A stretch of DNA of 64,000 nt from Oligoflexia bacterium (lineage in GTDB: Bacteria > Bdellovibrionota > Bdellovibrionia > JABDDW01), in assembly GCA_034439615.1 (NCBI GenBank), contig JAWXAT010000047.1, positions 62,001-126,000 of the forward strand, given 5' to 3'. The notes below the pieces were generated by a model. It was not told the DNA's origin. It searched no databases and worked only from the letters and a program-made list of their open reading frames with translations. Positions 63,196-64,000 of this stretch are shown piece by piece. The position numbers and the translations under genes are program-made. Each line of letters starts with the position of its first letter. The first letter of the stretch is position 1.

Positions 63196-64000
63196 TTATT
63201 CTTCAAGAATATAGTTGAGAGGATCAATGGGCTGTCCATTTACTCGCACTTCGTAATGAACGTGAGGGCCGGTTGATCTACCTGTATTTCCGACCGCACC
63301 AATCACATCGCCGTGACGAAGTTTTTGTCCGTAGGCCACATTGATTTGTGAATTATGGCCATAGCGTGTTTCAACACCATAACCATGATCAATGATAATA
63401 AGTTTTCCATAACCAGCGTCATAACCTGCAAAAGTAACGATACCGTCGGCTGTTGTATGCACAGGTGTTCCAGGGGCCGCAGCGATATCAAGACCTTCAT
63501 GCATCATGGGTTTATCAGTGTGTGGAGAAAGTCGGTAACCGAAACGAGATGTGTACCAACCTTGTGTTGGTTTAGATGAAGGAGTCGCAGCAAGAAGTGC
63601 TGAGCGATCTTGTAAAAGCTCCCATAATTCTAAAACACCTTGTTCTCGTAAAGCACTTTGCTTGGTCACTTGATCAATACGAATACTGAGTTTTGTGTAA
63701 TCGTGATCTTCTTCTCGAGCTAATTCACCGTTAGATAAATCTTGAAGTGATTTAGGCTTAAATACTGGCTCATCAACCAATTGCGATGCGGGTGTACGTT
63801 CAGCATCATTTTCACCAAGCTCTTCAGCCTCTGCACGTGAACGAGACAGAGGACCCATGGCTAAATTTAACCCACGATCAGGATCATTAACCGCTGTGAT
63901 TAACTTTAGTTTTGTTGAGAAAGTTTTAATGCGATCTAGAGCATTCTCAAGACTATTGAGTTTTCCTTCAACGACTTGAAATTGAGAACGGAGCTCAGAA
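63196..64000 (-). CDS. M23-family peptidoglycan endopeptidase (5' end outside window)
   Basis: The open frame runs to base 64000 without a start or stop, so the N-terminal part is missing. Visible: a coiled-coil stretch at the right edge (SELRSQFQVVEGKLNSLENA), then TKLKLITAVNDPDRG and LAMGPL. After a charged linker comes the LytM/M23 domain: GWYTSRFGYRLSPHTDKPMMHEGLDIAA (H..D), and GRSTGPHVHYEVRVNG with HxH. Zinc ligands are present, so it should be active on peptide cross-links, as NlpD/MepM-type proteins are. An internal ATG at 63858 is not the start. Convergent with rpsI. Confidence 0.9.
   Translation of the reverse strand, partial: SELRSQFQVVEGKLNSLENALDRIKTFSTKLKLITAVNDPDRGLNLAMGPLSRSRAEAEELGENDAERTPASQLVDEPVFKPKSLQDLSNGELAREEDHDYTKLSIRIDQVTKQSALREQGVLELWELLQDRSALLAATPSSKPTQGWYTSRFGYRLSPHTDKPMMHEGLDIAAAPGTPVHTTADGIVTFAGYDAGYGKLIIIDHGYGVETRYGHNSQINVAYGQKLRHGDVIGAVGNTGRSTGPHVHYEVRVNGQPIDPLNYILEE

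Noticed and set aside
1-64000. tRNA, rRNA, tmRNA, CRISPR or insertion-sequence elements
   Set aside because: Intergenic gaps were read for T-arm-like motifs, repeat-spacer patterns and terminal inverted repeats; none was convincing. A tRNAscan/Infernal/CRISPR search would be decisive.

Overview
The window is a gene-dense, roughly 40 % GC chromosomal segment from a Gram-negative, double-membraned bacterium. Its gene content fits the Bdellovibrionota/Deltaproteobacteria grade best (inference): there are many outer-membrane beta-barrels, lipoproteins and secreted proteins of unknown function, two DUF3015 proteins, a DUF4105 gene, long TPR envelope proteins, zinc-ribbon/TM and HAMP-only membrane proteins, a selenocysteine synthase, and heavy use of TTG/GTG starts. 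I see no rRNA, tRNA, CRISPR array, insertion sequence or prophage, and no gene-free stretch longer than about 220 bp.

Layout. 1-808 (minus): start of a dcw cluster (mraZ-rsmH, running off the left edge) with a MraZ-box operator. 876-2969: a zinc-ribbon/TM protein with a secretin-like tail and a secreted S1/P1-type nuclease. 3084-5029: nucleobase/nucleoside salvage trio tdk-upp-hpt. 5062-8096: secreted subtilase, class II aldolase homologue, plsC. 8093-21290 (minus): a tightly overlapping ten-gene run, dacB-mltD-secreted protein-two TPR proteins-two small secreted proteins-beta-barrel-udk-rnj, which looks like one envelope operon with a Glt/Agl-like motility or trans-envelope flavour. 21382-27051: Omp85-like barrel, an LspA-HAMP fusion, DEDDh exonuclease, lipoprotein, fabI, small membrane protein. 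27167-30018 (minus): DUF4105 gene broken by one in-frame TAG, and a tandem DUF3015 pair. 30218-39344: S41 protease, lipoxygenase-like protein, lon, dsbD and two unknowns. 39370-43183: rluB, coiled-coil lipoprotein, HAMP-only protein, smpB, SnoaL-like, DUF502. 43217-47897 (minus): pal-lipoprotein-cpoB-tsaD-rsmA-FadL-like. 48026-54363: a metallopeptidase/beta-propeller/beta-barrel fusion divergent from pal, a tail-less ssb, unknowns, and a CTP-dependent lipid-kinase-like protein. 54413-57606: selA, pssA, asd. 57655-62148: two paralogous secreted proteins (one with a CFI-box C-terminal anchor), a barrel, truA, a CsbD-like protein. 62242-63100: rplM-rpsI with promoter and terminator. 63196-64000 (minus): an M23 endopeptidase, cut by the right edge.

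How the genes fit together. The dominant theme is building and remodelling the envelope: peptidoglycan (mraZ/rsmH, dacB, mltD, M23), outer membrane (Omp85-like, FadL-like and other barrels, Pal/CpoB), phospholipid and fatty acid synthesis (plsC, fabI, pssA, lipid kinase) and periplasmic redox (dsbD). Housekeeping RNA and ribosome genes (rnj, truA, rluB, rsmA, tsaD, smpB, rplM, rpsI) are interspersed. Start sites were re-chosen where a Shine-Dalgarno (SD) sequence argued for it; those choices are stated per entry.
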